In this document: positions 39,301 through 46,395 of the stretch, in pieces
Numbering within the stretch: position 1 is the stretch's first letter
Layout of the letters: every line of letters starts with the position of its first letter
Origin: Dehalococcoidia bacterium
GTDB taxonomy: Bacteria > Chloroflexota > Dehalococcoidia > SZUA-161
Direction of reading: 5' to 3'
Length of the DNA: 46,395 bases
Assembly (NCBI GenBank): GCA_011174795.1
Contig: DUEY01000008.1
Coordinates: 1-46,395 of the forward strand
The notes under the pieces: model-generated
The model's input: the letters and a program-made list of their open reading frames with translations, nothing else
What the model was told of the DNA's origin: nothing
The model's database searches: none
Program-made: the position numbers and the translations under genes

Positions 39301-39802
39301 CCTCCTGGCGGACGCTGTAGATGAGCTCAAGGCTGGCGGAAAGCAAGAGGCTATTCCTGAACCTTTTCCCACTACCGTAGACCTTCCCCTGCCCGTCTAT
39401 ATACCAGAGGATTACGTGTCCGACCTAAGCACACGCCTTGCCCTCTACATGAGGCTGGCCGGGGTTGGCTCATTGGAACAGGTAGATGAGATGACGCGAG
39501 AGTTTGAAGACAGGTTTGGCTCGCTCCCCTCGCAACTCGAGGACCTGCTCTATATAGTAAGAATTAAAATAATGGGATGCAGGGTCGGCGTTCAAGATAT
39601 CCACTTAGAGAAAGGGCAGGTAGTGGTCAAGCTGGGCCCAGGTACTGAGATAGATAAAGATTACCTTCAAGACTTATTCGGTGATAAACTGAGGATAGGA
39701 CCCACGCAGCTACGGCTGGATGTGAGGCGAGTAGGCAAGGGGTGGCGTAAGGTGCTGGAGCAACTGCTGGAGAGAATAGCCTACTCTACAGGTGGTTCAT
39801 AA
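36353..39802 (+). CDS. mfd: Transcription-repair coupling factor Mfd
   Basis: A protein of about 1149 residues that removes RNA polymerase stalled at DNA damage and recruits UvrA. The N-terminal UvrB-like module includes [15 protein letters not shown] and [12 protein letters not shown]. The polymerase-interacting domain has [17 protein letters not shown]. The RecG-like motor has Walker [20 protein letters not shown], motif [22 protein letters not shown] and [10 protein letters not shown]. The TRCF C-terminal domain follows. Start codons GTG 36347, GTG 36353 and TTG 36356 are all possible; GAGG at 36344-36347 favours the latter two. The C-terminus overlaps the HAD gene on the other strand by 17 bp. 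Confidence 0.96.
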   Translation: MLNLSGLLALVEDMPSYRKLIRGLQEVKGENRAVVLDSAKPYLLACLYRYLGFPMLVITDRSERARQLYDEIPIWLGNGAQVRLFPEHDSLPYERLSSDSYTVQQRLKLLADLSEGDGNLFIITSAHAIIRKIVSAATFASSCHILRKGMQIDLEQTLSRWTKLGYEMESTVDIPGTMSRRGGILDIYPPNSEFPVRIELFGDAVDSLRFFDPASQRSIELVNQVTVIPAKEVVVSNTELDDVFPQLDLSTMKPEARGRVGEDMARLASAQWFDGLDFYASLFNDGVFLDHLSQHTLIVLDQPDSIEAAVDDLAAQATELCGMQVERGELPYNFPVPYFTWSEIAGKLERFERRLALEPWERESQHHVVGFGTVTGYGGRVDIFLKDNRKILKDKRRVIIVSQQAARLSELLEEQDIIAAPVTDIVSMPPPGSITLVQGSLAAGWTADSEDTVFSDMEIFGFAKTRRMVPKHPVRRDTFFSELSQGDYVVHIDHGIARFSGLTRLSLDNGEREYLVLDYAAGDRLYVPSEQVDRVGRYIGPGGYTPSLSRLGTQEWSRAKQRVREAAGNLARELLAIYSAREVLDGFAFSPDSPWQQELEASFPYVETLDQMKAVQEVKKDMESKRPMDRLVCGDVGYGKTEVAIRAAFKAVMDGMQVAVLVPTTVLAQQHLTTFSERLGAFPVRIELLSRFRSQREQQEVLQGLANGSVDICIGTHRLVQKDVSFKNLGLIITDEEQRFGVAHKERLKQLRREVDVLTLSATPIPRTLHMSLVGIRDMSTMETPPEERFPIKTYVSFYDERLVREAVLRELERNGQVFYVHNRVQRIGWVARKLEELIPEARIGVAHGQMPEEALESVMLDFTRGRLDLLLCSTIIESGLDLPNVNTLIVDDADRMGLTQLYQLRGRVGRGANRAYAYFFYKKGKQLTDAAQKRLRTIFEATELGAGFRIAMRDLEIRGAGNLLGHEQSGHMGAVGFELYCRLLADAVDELKAGGKQEAIPEPFPTTVDLPLPVYIPEDYVSDLSTRLALYMRLAGVGSLEQVDEMTREFEDRFGSLPSQLEDLLYIVRIKIMGCRVGVQDIHLEKGQVVVKLGPGTEIDKDYLQDLFGDKLRIGPTQLRLDVRRVGKGWRKVLEQLLERIAYSTGGS

Positions 39803-40481
39803 TCTCTCGTAGGCTTCGAATCCGGGGACAGTCGTTTACACCTTCCCAGAAGCCGTCGCGATCGAGCAGCAGAGGCTTTATGCCGGCGGCTCTGGCGCCG
39901 ATTACATCTGCGTAGTACTGGTCTCCCACATGGATCGCCTCAGTTGCACTCACGCCAGCGCGCTCCAGAGCGGTGAGGAATATCGGGGTATGGGGCTTCT
40001 CCGCGTCAACCTCGGATGAGGTCAGTGTGAAGTCTATGTACAGGGTGAGGCCTAGCTCATCGCAGTAGCTATCAAGTCTCCGGCTCAAGTTCGATACCAG
40101 GCCGAGGACTATACCTCGGGCCTTGACCATCTCCAGTGTGGGCAGCACATCGTCGAACAGGACAAGGCTGCGGTCGAGCTGACGTACCCGAGTGAAGATA
40201 CGGAGCGCCAGCTCTCTTGAGATCTCCACTCCCGCTTCTTTGAGCAGGACGGCTTCGTAGTCAGCCCAGAATTCCTGCTCGTCTTTCTTAGGGCGCTTCT
40301 GGATCGGGAAGCGGGCGTTCTCCCTGCTCATAAAATCATCAGCAATCCAATAGCCACGCGGTAGGGCCAAGGGATCTACACTGATACCGAATTCGCGGCA
40401 GGCACTGGCCTGAAGTTCTTCCCGTGGGGGGTCGAATGATGTAAGCGTGCTGTAGAAGTCGAAGAAAACAGCCTTAATCAT
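39786..40481 (-). CDS. HAD-superfamily hydrolase (haloacid-dehalogenase-like)
   Basis: A 231-residue HAD hydrolase. Motif I is VFFDFYSTL: the nucleophile Asp is present but the usual second Asp is a Tyr, as in the DxYGTL form of L-2-haloacid dehalogenases and their relatives. Motif II is GLVSNLS, the Lys is in DAEKPHTPIF, and motif III is HVGDQYYADVIGARAAG. A helical cap lies between I and II. The DxY form can belong to a dehalogenase or to a phosphatase lacking the second Asp, so the substrate is open. The start is taken as the inner MIKAVFFDFY Met (40481). The gene overlaps the end of mfd by 17 bp. Confidence 0.85.
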   Translation of the reverse strand: MIKAVFFDFYSTLTSFDPPREELQASACREFGISVDPLALPRGYWIADDFMSRENARFPIQKRPKKDEQEFWADYEAVLLKEAGVEISRELALRIFTRVRQLDRSLVLFDDVLPTLEMVKARGIVLGLVSNLSRRLDSYCDELGLTLYIDFTLTSSEVDAEKPHTPIFLTALERAGVSATEAIHVGDQYYADVIGARAAGIKPLLLDRDGFWEGVNDCPRIRSLREIMNHL

Positions 40482-40559
40482 CTCAAAACACACAAGCTCT
40501 TGGATTATGGTAGAATGTAACCAAACAAGTTTATCATAAGCTTACCTTGTGCTGCAAAA

Positions 40560-41945
40560 ATGATAAAAGCAATTCGCGTTTCTCTACTCTTACTTCTTCT
40601 AGTAGCGTCCCTAGCCATTGTCGCGGGAGGGACAGCTGAGCCTTCGTCAAGGATTGATGTACTGCGTGTGGAAGGGGCTATTGTCCCCGCAGTCGCGAGC
40701 TACATCGACCGCGGCATCAGCGAGGCAGAGTCTCATCAGTCCGCAGCCGTGATAATCGAGCTGGATACCCCCGGTGGCTTGCTTTCTACCACACAGGATA
40801 TCGTCGATCGAATCTGGGATGCCGAGGTACCGGTGGTTGTCTATGTAGACCGCTGGGCAGGTTCGGCAGGCACCTTTATCACCCTCGCTTCACATGTAGC
40901 GGCCATGGCTCCGGCCAGCCGTATCGGCGCGGCTTCACCGGTGTCTGTTGACCCTGACGAGGAACTCTCCGATACCCTGGAGAAGAAGATAACCGAAGAC
41001 ACCGCTGCCAGTATCAGAACTCTTGCTCAGTCACGTGGTCGAAATTTGAAGGCGGCGGAGGCTACAGTATTGGAAGCCCTCTCCTTTACTGACCGGGAGG
41101 CACTGGGACTTGAGCCACTTTCAGAGGAACATCAGGAGTTACTGGAGCTGGAGACCCCTTATCTCGACCCACCCCTTGTTGACCTCGGGGCAGCGAACAT
41201 CGATTCCCTCATAGCTCAACTCGACGGAATAACTGTGACATTAACGAGGGGGAATGTAACCATTGTTACCAGGGATTACTTCAAGAACAACATCGAAATG
41301 AGCCTCATCGAGCGGTTTCTCCAGACCATAAGTGACCCAAATATCGCTTACATCCTTCTAGCGCTGGCTACGACCGGGCTCATCCTCGAGCTCATCAATC
41401 CGGGCACTATTCTGCCGGGGGTCGTCGGGGCGATCTCCCTGATACTCGCTTTCTATTCACTCGCTGTGCTGGAAGCATCATGGGCGGGGATATTCTTCAT
41501 TATTCTCGCCTTTGTGCTATTTATCGCCGAGGTATTCACCACAACTTTCGGTATATTAACTTTAGGGGGTATAGCCTCGCTGGTTATGGGCTCCGTGATT
41601 CTATTTGGGGGAGGTCCAGAGTTGTTTCAACTTCATATAAACTGGTGGGTCATTGCACTGGTAGCCATTGTGATTGCTGCCATCTTTATCTTCGTGGTTG
41701 CCGCCATAGTGCGTTCCCAGCGTCGCCGCCCTGCAACCGGAAAGGAGGGGCTGGTCGGCCAGGTAGCTCTGGCCCAGACGGAACTTGACCCAACGGGAAT
41801 GGTTTTTATCGAGGGTGAGCATTGGACAGCGAAATCGGAGGGTGGTAGAATTGAGCCCGGAGAGGAAGTGGTGGTAACGAAGGTCGATGGCCTGAAACTC
41901 TGGGTTGTTAAAAAAGAGCAAGGAGGTTCATCATGGGAGGAGTAG
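40560..41945 (+). CDS. NfeD-family membrane protein with ClpP-class serine-protease domain
   Basis: A 461-residue protein. An N-terminal signal or TM segment ([15 protein letters not shown]) leads to a ClpP-like protease domain (residues about 30-230) with [17 protein letters not shown], then [21 protein letters not shown] with the catalytic Ser in GSAG. A Lys in the [16 protein letters not shown] helix is the likely partner. Several TM helices (about 265-385) follow, then a C-terminal NfeD OB-fold ([20 protein letters not shown]). Family members sit next to stomatin/slipin genes and cleave the slipin C-terminus, in archaea. The next gene is such a slipin, overlapping by 13 bp. Confidence 0.9.
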   Translation: MIKAIRVSLLLLLLVASLAIVAGGTAEPSSRIDVLRVEGAIVPAVASYIDRGISEAESHQSAAVIIELDTPGGLLSTTQDIVDRIWDAEVPVVVYVDRWAGSAGTFITLASHVAAMAPASRIGAASPVSVDPDEELSDTLEKKITEDTAASIRTLAQSRGRNLKAAEATVLEALSFTDREALGLEPLSEEHQELLELETPYLDPPLVDLGAANIDSLIAQLDGITVTLTRGNVTIVTRDYFKNNIEMSLIERFLQTISDPNIAYILLALATTGLILELINPGTILPGVVGAISLILAFYSLAVLEASWAGIFFIILAFVLFIAEVFTTTFGILTLGGIASLVMGSVILFGGGPELFQLHINWWVIALVAIVIAAIFIFVVAAIVRSQRRRPATGKEGLVGQVALAQTELDPTGMVFIEGEHWTAKSEGGRIEPGEEVVVTKVDGLKLWVVKKEQGGSSWEE

Positions 41946-42700
41946 TAATCGGTGTAATCGCTGCTGTCTTTGTGATTTTAGTAGTAGCATCTGCGGCAAT
42001 TAAAATCGCCCAGGAATACGAGCGGGGTGTCATCTTTCGTCTGGGGAAGTACACGGGTGTTCGCGGCCCAGGCCTGTATGTCATTATCCCCTTTGTCGAG
42101 CGCAGCGTGAAGGTGGACCTGCGTGTTGTCACCCTAGACATCCCGTCACAGGAGGCTATCACCAAGGATAATGTCACTGTCAAGGTAAATGCAGTGGTCT
42201 ATTTTAGGGTGGTTAAGCCCGAGGATTCCGTGATTAAGGTATATGACCACCGCTATGCCACCTCGCAGATATCCCAGACCACCTTGCGCAGTGTCATTGG
42301 CGAGTCTGAGCTTGACGAGGTGCTGGCAGAGCGAGAAAAGCTTAATCAGACCCTTCAGAAGATAATAGACGACCAGACCGATCCCTGGGGGGTTAAGGTC
42401 AGTGTGGTGGAGATCAAGGAGGTTGAACTCCCGCCCTCGATGATACGCGCCATCGGGGCACAAGCGGAGGCTGAGCGCGAGAGGCGAGCTAAGATAGTTC
42501 ATGCTGAAGGCGAACAACAGGCAGCGGAGAAGCTCGCTGAAGCTGCTAAGGTGATAGCTACTCAGCCGTCTGCGATGCAATTGCGCTATCTCCAGACTCT
42601 GACTACCATAGCCACGGAGCATTCGAGCACGGTAATATTCCCCTTGCCGATGGATATGATAGCCCCGTTCCTTGAAGCAGCGGCCCGGGCGAAGAAATAA
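41933..42700 (+). CDS. SPFH-domain slipin (stomatin/prohibitin-like)
   Basis: A 255-residue membrane protein. One N-terminal hydrophobic helix ([17 protein letters not shown]) is followed by the SPFH domain: [72 protein letters not shown] helical region with [30 protein letters not shown] is the coiled-coil that drives oligomers in the membrane. AAGGAGG lies 6 nt upstream of the ATG, inside the end of the NfeD gene. The NfeD-slipin pair is a well-known conserved operon tied to membrane quality or microdomains. A perfect hairpin after it probably stops transcription. Confidence 0.93.
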   Translation: MGGVVIGVIAAVFVILVVASAAIKIAQEYERGVIFRLGKYTGVRGPGLYVIIPFVERSVKVDLRVVTLDIPSQEAITKDNVTVKVNAVVYFRVVKPEDSVIKVYDHRYATSQISQTTLRSVIGESELDEVLAEREKLNQTLQKIIDDQTDPWGVKVSVVEIKEVELPPSMIRAIGAQAEAERERRAKIVHAEGEQQAAEKLAEAAKVIATQPSAMQLRYLQTLTTIATEHSSTVIFPLPMDMIAPFLEAAARAKK

Positions 42701-42718
42701 AACTGGAATGGCGGATAG

Positions 42719-42736
42719 CTGGAGCATCTGCTCCAG
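42719..42736. terminator. Hairpin between the slipin gene and birA
   Basis: CTGGAGCA and TGCTCCAG are perfect 8-bp arms with a 2-nt loop (in practice a 7-bp stem with a tetraloop). It lies 19 nt after the slipin stop codon, between convergent genes. No long T-run is present on either strand. Confidence 0.5.
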
Positions 42737-42773
42737 TCTACCCTGAAAAGGGGAAGGTCGGGGAATCCATTAA

Positions 42774-43559
42774 CTACTCGGTGCTCAGGGTAACCTCGCC
42801 GGTTACGAAGCGAACGAGGGTGCCGTCAGAGCGCCGCAGAAGCAGCGTTCCGTCGCTGTCCACCGACTCAGCGTATCCCTCTTCCATCCCCTCGCCTGAT
42901 TTCACCTTTATAGTCTTTCCCAGTGTCTCCAGGCGGTTTTGCCATTCCTCGTGAATCGGCTCATCACTGCGCAAGGCGAGATAGTATAGCTCCATCTCAT
43001 GGAGCAGGTGCAGTACGATATCCAGTTGGGAGACCTCTCTGCCCAGCTCGAGGGAGAGGCTGGTGGCGATGTTAGCGAGCTCGGGGTAGGCCTTGGGATC
43101 GAAATTGGCATTGATACCGATGCCGATGATAGCCCAGTCGACAGATTGTCCCCGGAGAGCGCTTTCCGTCAGGATGCCGCTCACTTTCTTGCCCTTAACG
43201 AGCACGTCGTTAGGCCACTTGATGGTTGTTTCAAGCCCAGTGGCTTGCTCAATACAGTGGCTTGTTGCCAGGGATGCCACCATCGTAAGGCGAAGAAGCT
43301 GTCTCATTTCGGGGCGGAGGATAATGGACACGGCGATAACCCCGCGAGGATTAATCCAGGCACGTCCCATCCGAGCTCTGCCCTTTGTCTGCTCTTCAGC
43401 CACAACGGTTGTTCCCTCGCTAGCACCCTCGTTCGCTGCCTTTCTGGCAACGTCCATAGTCGAGGTTACGGAGGGATAATAGAGCAGGTTGCGCCCCACA
43501 AACTTGGTTTTTAGGCGTTGTAGGATAGCGTCCCGGGAGAGGTTGCTCTTTGTTTTCAA
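42774..43559 (-). CDS. birA: Biotin--[acetyl-CoA-carboxylase] ligase (BirA without DNA-binding domain)
   Basis: A 261-residue biotin protein ligase. The catalytic loop reads QTKGRARMGRAWINPRG (the GRGRxGR type; here GRARMGR), and STMDVARKAA, KWPNDVLVKGKKVSGILTE and IGIGINAN are diagnostic. The C-terminal SH3-like domain (about 215-261) has LETLGKTIKV. The helix-turn-helix that lets E. coli BirA repress bio genes is missing, so this enzyme only charges carrier proteins. The start ATG is at 43559, with no strong Shine-Dalgarno visible. It lies just downstream of rnpB on the same strand. Confidence 0.94.
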   Translation of the reverse strand: MKTKSNLSRDAILQRLKTKFVGRNLLYYPSVTSTMDVARKAANEGASEGTTVVAEEQTKGRARMGRAWINPRGVIAVSIILRPEMRQLLRLTMVASLATSHCIEQATGLETTIKWPNDVLVKGKKVSGILTESALRGQSVDWAIIGIGINANFDPKAYPELANIATSLSLELGREVSQLDIVLHLLHEMELYYLALRSDEPIHEEWQNRLETLGKTIKVKSGEGMEEGYAESVDSDGTLLLRRSDGTLVRFVTGEVTLSTE

Positions 43560-43630
43560 CCGTTGCCTCCCCTACCCTTTTATAATTGGCTGAAGCGGCC
43601 ATTCTCTTCGGAAATGGCCGCTTCACGATA

Positions 43631-44032
43631 GCCAAGCAAGCCTGTAAGCCGAGTTCTGTACCTGATTGGATTCAGTTTACAGCCGTAACCTTCATCCTGC
43701 TTCCAATCAAGCGGTGACCATCTGTCTGGGGTGACAGTTACCCATCACCTCAAGCGACCAACCCGAGGACAGGCCGGGCGTCCTTCTGGTCCTCCTATTC
43801 GGTCTTGCTCCGGATGGGGTTTGCCCAGCCGACCGGTCACCCGGTCGCTGGTGAGCTCTTACCTCACCATTTCACCCTTAGTCCGCATCAGGCGGGCCGG
43901 TATGTTTCTGTGGCACTTTCCGTAGGGTTACCCCTCCTGGGTGTTACCCAGCATCCTGCCCGGTGGAGCTCGGACTTTCCTCCCCCTTCCGCTTTGGTCT
44001 GAAAGAGAGCGGTCACCCGGCTTACTTGACCC
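43631..44032 (-). ncRNA. rnpB: RNase P RNA (bacterial type A)
   Basis: The minus strand carries the universally conserved RNase P RNA elements. Near the 5' end is GAGGAAAGTCCGAGCTCC (P3/P4 region). AAGGGTGAAATGGTGAGGTA and GAGCTCACC lie in the middle, and the 3' end has ACAGAACTCGGCTTACAG (P4/P2 side). The 5' TCAAGTAAGCC and 3' GGCTTGCTTGGC ends pair to form P1 (one G-U). Ends are placed by that pairing and are accurate to a few nt. The RNA cuts the 5' leader from pre-tRNAs with protein RnpA. All ORFs drawn here by the track are shadows. A promoter precedes it. Confidence 0.95.
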
Positions 44033-44038
44033 GATATT

Positions 44039-44067
44039 AGTTTACTGCAAAGACAGCCGGAGTGCAA
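44039..44067 (-). promoter_or_regulatory. Promoter of rnpB
   Basis: TTGCAC (44067-44062), 17 bp, TAAACT (44044-44039) on the minus strand. The expected start, near 44032, agrees with the 5' end of P1. Confidence 0.55.
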
Positions 44068-44112
44068 TTATTGACGGAAAACCTGTCATTGTGATTTTCT
44101 CTTCAGGTGACA

Positions 44113-44814
44113 TTAGTCCATGTAGAGGATCCGCCCACAGTTGCTGCATCTTGCCAGTTCGTGCCCTATTCTGGCTCTCTGCTGGTCGGACATAGGGAGG
44201 CTGATTCGACATCCCTGGCATCTGCCCTGCACCACCTTCGCCACTGCCAGCCCCTGTCGCGCCTTACGTATCTCTTCATAGGTCCTGAGGCCTGCAGTAT
44301 CTACTTGCTCGACGAGCGCCTCTCGCTTCTGCTCCAGCGCGGCCAATTCAGTTTCGATTTCCGCCTGCTCCTTTGATAACTGATTCTGGTTCTCATGCCA
44401 CGCTTTGTCCATTTCCTCCAGTTCGCTGCTTTGCCGCGCGGCATCCTGCTGCGCGGCGTCTACCTCCAGCATGAGATTAAGGAGTTGCTCTTCTTGCTGC
44501 TTGTGCTGTTCCTTGAGGTGCTCTACCTCCTGTTGCAGGCTCATAAGCTCTCGGGGATTTTTCACAGAGCCGTCGTAGAGTTTCTTCTCCTCGTGGGCTA
44601 TTTTCTTACCTATGTCGTCAACACCCCATTCCGCCGTGCGCTGCTGGTGCTCCAGTTCAGCTAGACGCTTACGCGCGGTATCAAGAGCGAGCCGCGCTGA
44701 TATTAAGTCATCATCCTTGCCCAGTCGGCTCTTTATTTGCGTTAGAGTCTCATTTTTATGCTCGATATCGAGATCAATCTCTTGAAGTTCGTGGAGTTGC
44801 TTTACTTTGCTCAT
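44113..44814 (-). CDS. Coiled-coil zinc-ribbon protein (DUF164/CdsZ family)
   Basis: A 233-residue protein. Residues about 1-170 are a long coiled coil with heptads (LHELQEIDLDIEHKNETLTQIKSRLG, KQQEEQLLNLMLEVDAAQQD). The C-terminal C4-type zinc ribbon has CQGCRISLP and CSNCGRILYMD. Homologues are conserved in Chloroflexi, Actinobacteria and others; some are named CdsZ and bind RNA or polymerase-associated partners, but the job is unclear. I start it at 44814, since the ORF track's earlier Met (44862) is upstream of the promoter. TTGCCC, 17 bp, TATATC ends only 11 nt before the ATG. rnpB follows on the same strand. Confidence 0.88.
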   Translation of the reverse strand: MSKVKQLHELQEIDLDIEHKNETLTQIKSRLGKDDDLISARLALDTARKRLAELEHQQRTAEWGVDDIGKKIAHEEKKLYDGSVKNPRELMSLQQEVEHLKEQHKQQEEQLLNLMLEVDAAQQDAARQSSELEEMDKAWHENQNQLSKEQAEIETELAALEQKREALVEQVDTAGLRTYEEIRKARQGLAVAKVVQGRCQGCRISLPMSDQQRARIGHELARCSNCGRILYMD

Positions 44815-44825
44815 AGCCGCTTTCT

Positions 44826-44854
44826 GATATAACACAAAAAGCGGTTCTGGGCAA
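44826..44854 (-). promoter_or_regulatory. Promoter of the DUF164 gene with near-leaderless start
   Basis: TTGCCC (44854-44849), 17 bp, TATATC (44831-44826) on the minus strand. The -10 ends 11 nt before the ATG, so the leader would be about 5 nt. Confidence 0.45.
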
Positions 44855-44949
44855 CCTCTCATACTAGTGGTTTTACAGTACGTAATGTGGAGGTAAGGCG
44901 TTTTATACTACACAGCAGTCGGGATTGAACCGCTGCCCGGTTACAGCAA

Positions 44950-45846
44950 TTAACCCCTGATGTGGAATCGTCTCTTCGGATGACGTGACATTCTGCGCAT
45001 CATATACGCTAGTAGTGCTATAAGCAGAACACCAACAGCTCCCAGGACGCTTATGCCGATGATTTGTCCTGTGCTTAATGTCGTCGTTTCACCAGTTGGT
45101 GCCGGGGTGGGAGGGATTGCAGGAATAGGGGTGATAGTAGGAGTAGGCGTCGGGCTTGGGGTAGGAGTAGGAGCCAGTATAAAATTTGCGGTGATGGAGT
45201 GGTCTTGACACACTCCGCACAAATAGCCGCCGCATATCTGCTGTTTACACATGCTGATGCTTGTATCGGACTCATAGACATCAGCTATAGTATCTACGAC
45301 ACCCGTCCAGTTGCCGAACTCGTAGCCGGCATAACGGGCAGCGAGTAAGTCAATAACCCCCCAAGGATGAAAGTTATAGATGAATTGCCCCTCGCCAGGT
45401 TTGACGACCCAGCCGCCGCTTGAGCTGTTGGCATTGAGTTTATACGTTAGTTGCGCCGGTTGCATAGACGCTGATGTAGAGGAGGTAAGATTCAGCTCTC
45501 TATTTCCTCCCATCTCCCAGGTTCCATACTCTGTCGCGTAGCTGTTGCCTATTTGAAAGTATACTGGTGTTCCATCATCGTAGCGAATGCCCTCGGCAGG
45601 CATTATTATTAAGTCGTATGTTGAACTACCGTATACCGCTGGTGTGGTGGTGGAATAGGTGTAGATATACGCACCCTCTTTTATGACTGCCGTTACAGCG
45701 AGGCCATCGGGTACAGGGTCGCCATCCAGACCCACTGTGCCATAGAAGCGGCAGGGCAAGGCCAAGCCTTGGGACAAAGCTGAGGTGGGTAAGATGGCAA
45801 GAGAAACCAGCGCCACCGAAAGAACTAAGAGCATTACCCGCAACAT
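44950..45846 (-). CDS. Anchored surface protein with InlB-like repeat and Thr/Pro stalk
   Basis: A 298-residue exported protein. The start at 45846 (MLRVMLLVLSVALVS) gives a signal peptide ending about ALSQ. Residues about 30-120 are a beta-sandwich-like domain (FYGTVGLDGDPVPDGLAV) of the kind found in archaeal and Chloroflexi surface proteins. Next, about residues 150-230, is a divergent InlB B-repeat-like unit: YEFGNWTGVVDTIADV and SITANF, with a Cys-rich insertion (four Cys) in between. Then comes a PTPTPT stalk and a C-terminal TM helix (IIGISVLGAVGVLLIALLAYMM) with a basic tail. GAGAAAGAG lies upstream. It is likely displayed on the cell surface; the role is unknown. Confidence 0.82.
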   Translation of the reverse strand: MLRVMLLVLSVALVSLAILPTSALSQGLALPCRFYGTVGLDGDPVPDGLAVTAVIKEGAYIYTYSTTTPAVYGSSTYDLIIMPAEGIRYDDGTPVYFQIGNSYATEYGTWEMGGNRELNLTSSTSASMQPAQLTYKLNANSSSGGWVVKPGEGQFIYNFHPWGVIDLLAARYAGYEFGNWTGVVDTIADVYESDTSISMCKQQICGGYLCGVCQDHSITANFILAPTPTPSPTPTPTITPIPAIPPTPAPTGETTTLSTGQIIGISVLGAVGVLLIALLAYMMRRMSRHPKRRFHIRG

Positions 45847-45958
45847 GTTCTCTTTCTCCAGCCGATTTCGCCACGAATTTATTAGGATTATACCATAAAA
45901 AGTCATTAGCGAAACTACCTATACGGCTTAATAGAGAGGAGAGCCCACGAAGAGGGCA

Positions 45959-46393
45959 TCAATCTGTAGCGCTTCTCTTTCTAGCCACCAGTACCAGAAT
46001 GAGACCGTTTTCTTTCGGAGCAGCAATAAATATCCTGTAGACAGGGATGTACAGGAGCATCATGACTGTGACCAGTTTATTTAATATCCATTTGCCCCTG
46101 ACTCTTTTCAAGAGATGATAAGGGAAAACTGACTCCAGACTGAGTATGATGAAGTAAGGCTCTAACGACTCTGAGAGAGTTGCAGAATCGACCCAATTTT
46201 CGGTGGGTTGCATCTCGTCCACCAGGTCTTTGAAATCCTTGACGAAAACTTCGTGTATAGGTCTATTCGGTGTGGTTAGGATAAGGAACCCATCCTCGTG
46301 GAGTAAATTGGATACTTTTTTCAGGAAGGTAGTCTGGCCTTCGCTATCCAGATGTTCATAGAGTTCAGAGGAGACTACGAGGTCATACTTCCC
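45959..46393 (-). CDS. Class I SAM-dependent methyltransferase, C-terminal part (cut by window edge)
   Basis: The open frame continues off the right edge, and the ORF track's Met at 46222 is internal. Upstream codons read KYDLVVSSELYEHLD, then FLKKVSNLLHEDGFLILTTPNRP, the motif post-II/III region of UbiG/Methyltransf_11-type methyltransferases (the YDLV...EhlD and LxxxGxLilttPN pattern). The visible 145 residues end in a hydrophobic helix (LVTVMMLLYIPVYRIF) and a basic tail. The SAM-binding GxGxG loop is outside the window. The substrate is unknown. Confidence 0.85.
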   Translation of the reverse strand, partial: GKYDLVVSSELYEHLDSEGQTTFLKKVSNLLHEDGFLILTTPNRPIHEVFVKDFKDLVDEMQPTENWVDSATLSESLEPYFIILSLESVFPYHLLKRVRGKWILNKLVTVMMLLYIPVYRIFIAAPKENGLILVLVARKRSATD

Positions 46394-46395
46394 TG

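Noticed and set aside
39811-39830. TTCGAATCC-like motif suggesting a tRNA T-arm
   Set aside because: It lies in the C-terminal coding part of the HAD gene, with no cloverleaf around it.
43731-44376. Several plus-strand ORFs of 60-90 codons
   Set aside because: They overlie rnpB and the DUF164 gene; they are shadows of a structured RNA and a coding strand.
44918-44945. TTCAATC-like T-loop on the minus strand, possible tRNA
   Set aside because: Only a short hairpin pairs. No acceptor stem, D-arm or anticodon arm of tRNA spacing is present around it.

Overview
This window carries 46 supportable protein-coding genes (two of them cut by the window edges), a few very small ORFs and one RNA gene. 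It reads as a bacterial chromosome of roughly 50-55 % GC (judged by eye). Almost everything is housekeeping; there is no phage, insertion sequence, CRISPR array, rRNA or tRNA. The gene set suggests a Chloroflexota bacterium, most likely of the Dehalococcoidia type: a split transketolase with a short FSA-type transaldolase, a GT4 trehalose synthase, a 3-hydroxybutyryl-CoA dehydrogenase, small Cys-rich orphan proteins, and surface proteins with long Thr-Pro stalks and a C-terminal membrane anchor. This taxonomic call is an inference from gene content, not the result of a search.

Layout. 1-3.7 kb: the 3' end of katG, a two-helix membrane protein and a DUF3795 protein around a palindromic promoter region, then a trehalose synthase, a 4-oxalocrotonate tautomerase and a 53-residue Cys-rich protein. 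3.7-6.1 kb (minus strand): phosphoesterase, transglutaminase-like protein, hbd. 6.2-12.1 kb (plus): thiL, tsaE, an RND/MMPL exporter, tsaB, a THEP1-type NTPase, ndk. 12.1-16.3 kb: rsfS (minus; it seems to start at a CTG), a large Thr/Pro-rich anchored protein with a lamin-tail domain, plsC, ispH and tiny ORFs. 16.4-23.2 kb (plus): ppsA, dgt, dnaG, sigA. 23.3-25.0 kb (minus): amidohydrolase, thpR, a zinc-ribbon protein. 25.1-27.0 kb (plus): split transketolase. 27.0-33.5 kb (minus): pyrG, tal, rho, proB, proA, a small acidic protein. 33.6-39.8 kb (plus): ligA, pth, mfd. 39.8-46.4 kb: a HAD hydrolase, an NfeD/SPFH pair, birA, rnpB (RNase P RNA), a CdsZ/DUF164 zinc-ribbon protein, a second anchored surface protein and a cut-off methyltransferase.

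Functional themes. Information processing dominates: primase, primary sigma factor, Rho, Mfd, DNA ligase, peptidyl-tRNA hydrolase, RNase P RNA, RsfS, and the TsaB/TsaE part of tRNA t6A synthesis. Carbon and nucleotide metabolism follow: PEP synthase, transketolase plus transaldolase, CTP synthase, NDK and dGTPase. Proline, isoprenoid, phospholipid, thiamine-phosphate and biotin-transfer functions are also present.

Regulation visible in sequence. Sigma-70-like promoters are easy to see because -10 elements close to TATAAT recur at 16-18 bp from recognisable -35 elements. A striking group (thiL, DUF164, tal, rho, the phosphoesterase gene, proB, treT) has its -10 box only 7-15 nt before the start codon, which predicts leaderless or ultra-short-leader mRNAs. 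Genes inside operons have strong AAGGAGG-type ribosome sites. Intrinsic terminators are few, in keeping with an encoded Rho.

I did not find a clearly new multi-gene system. The best leads are the leaderless-promoter class, the CTG-start rsfS, the Cys-rich insertion in an InlB-like repeat of a surface protein, an EF-hand-like loop in one half of the RND exporter, a possible plsC leader peptide, and several hairpins or palindromes.
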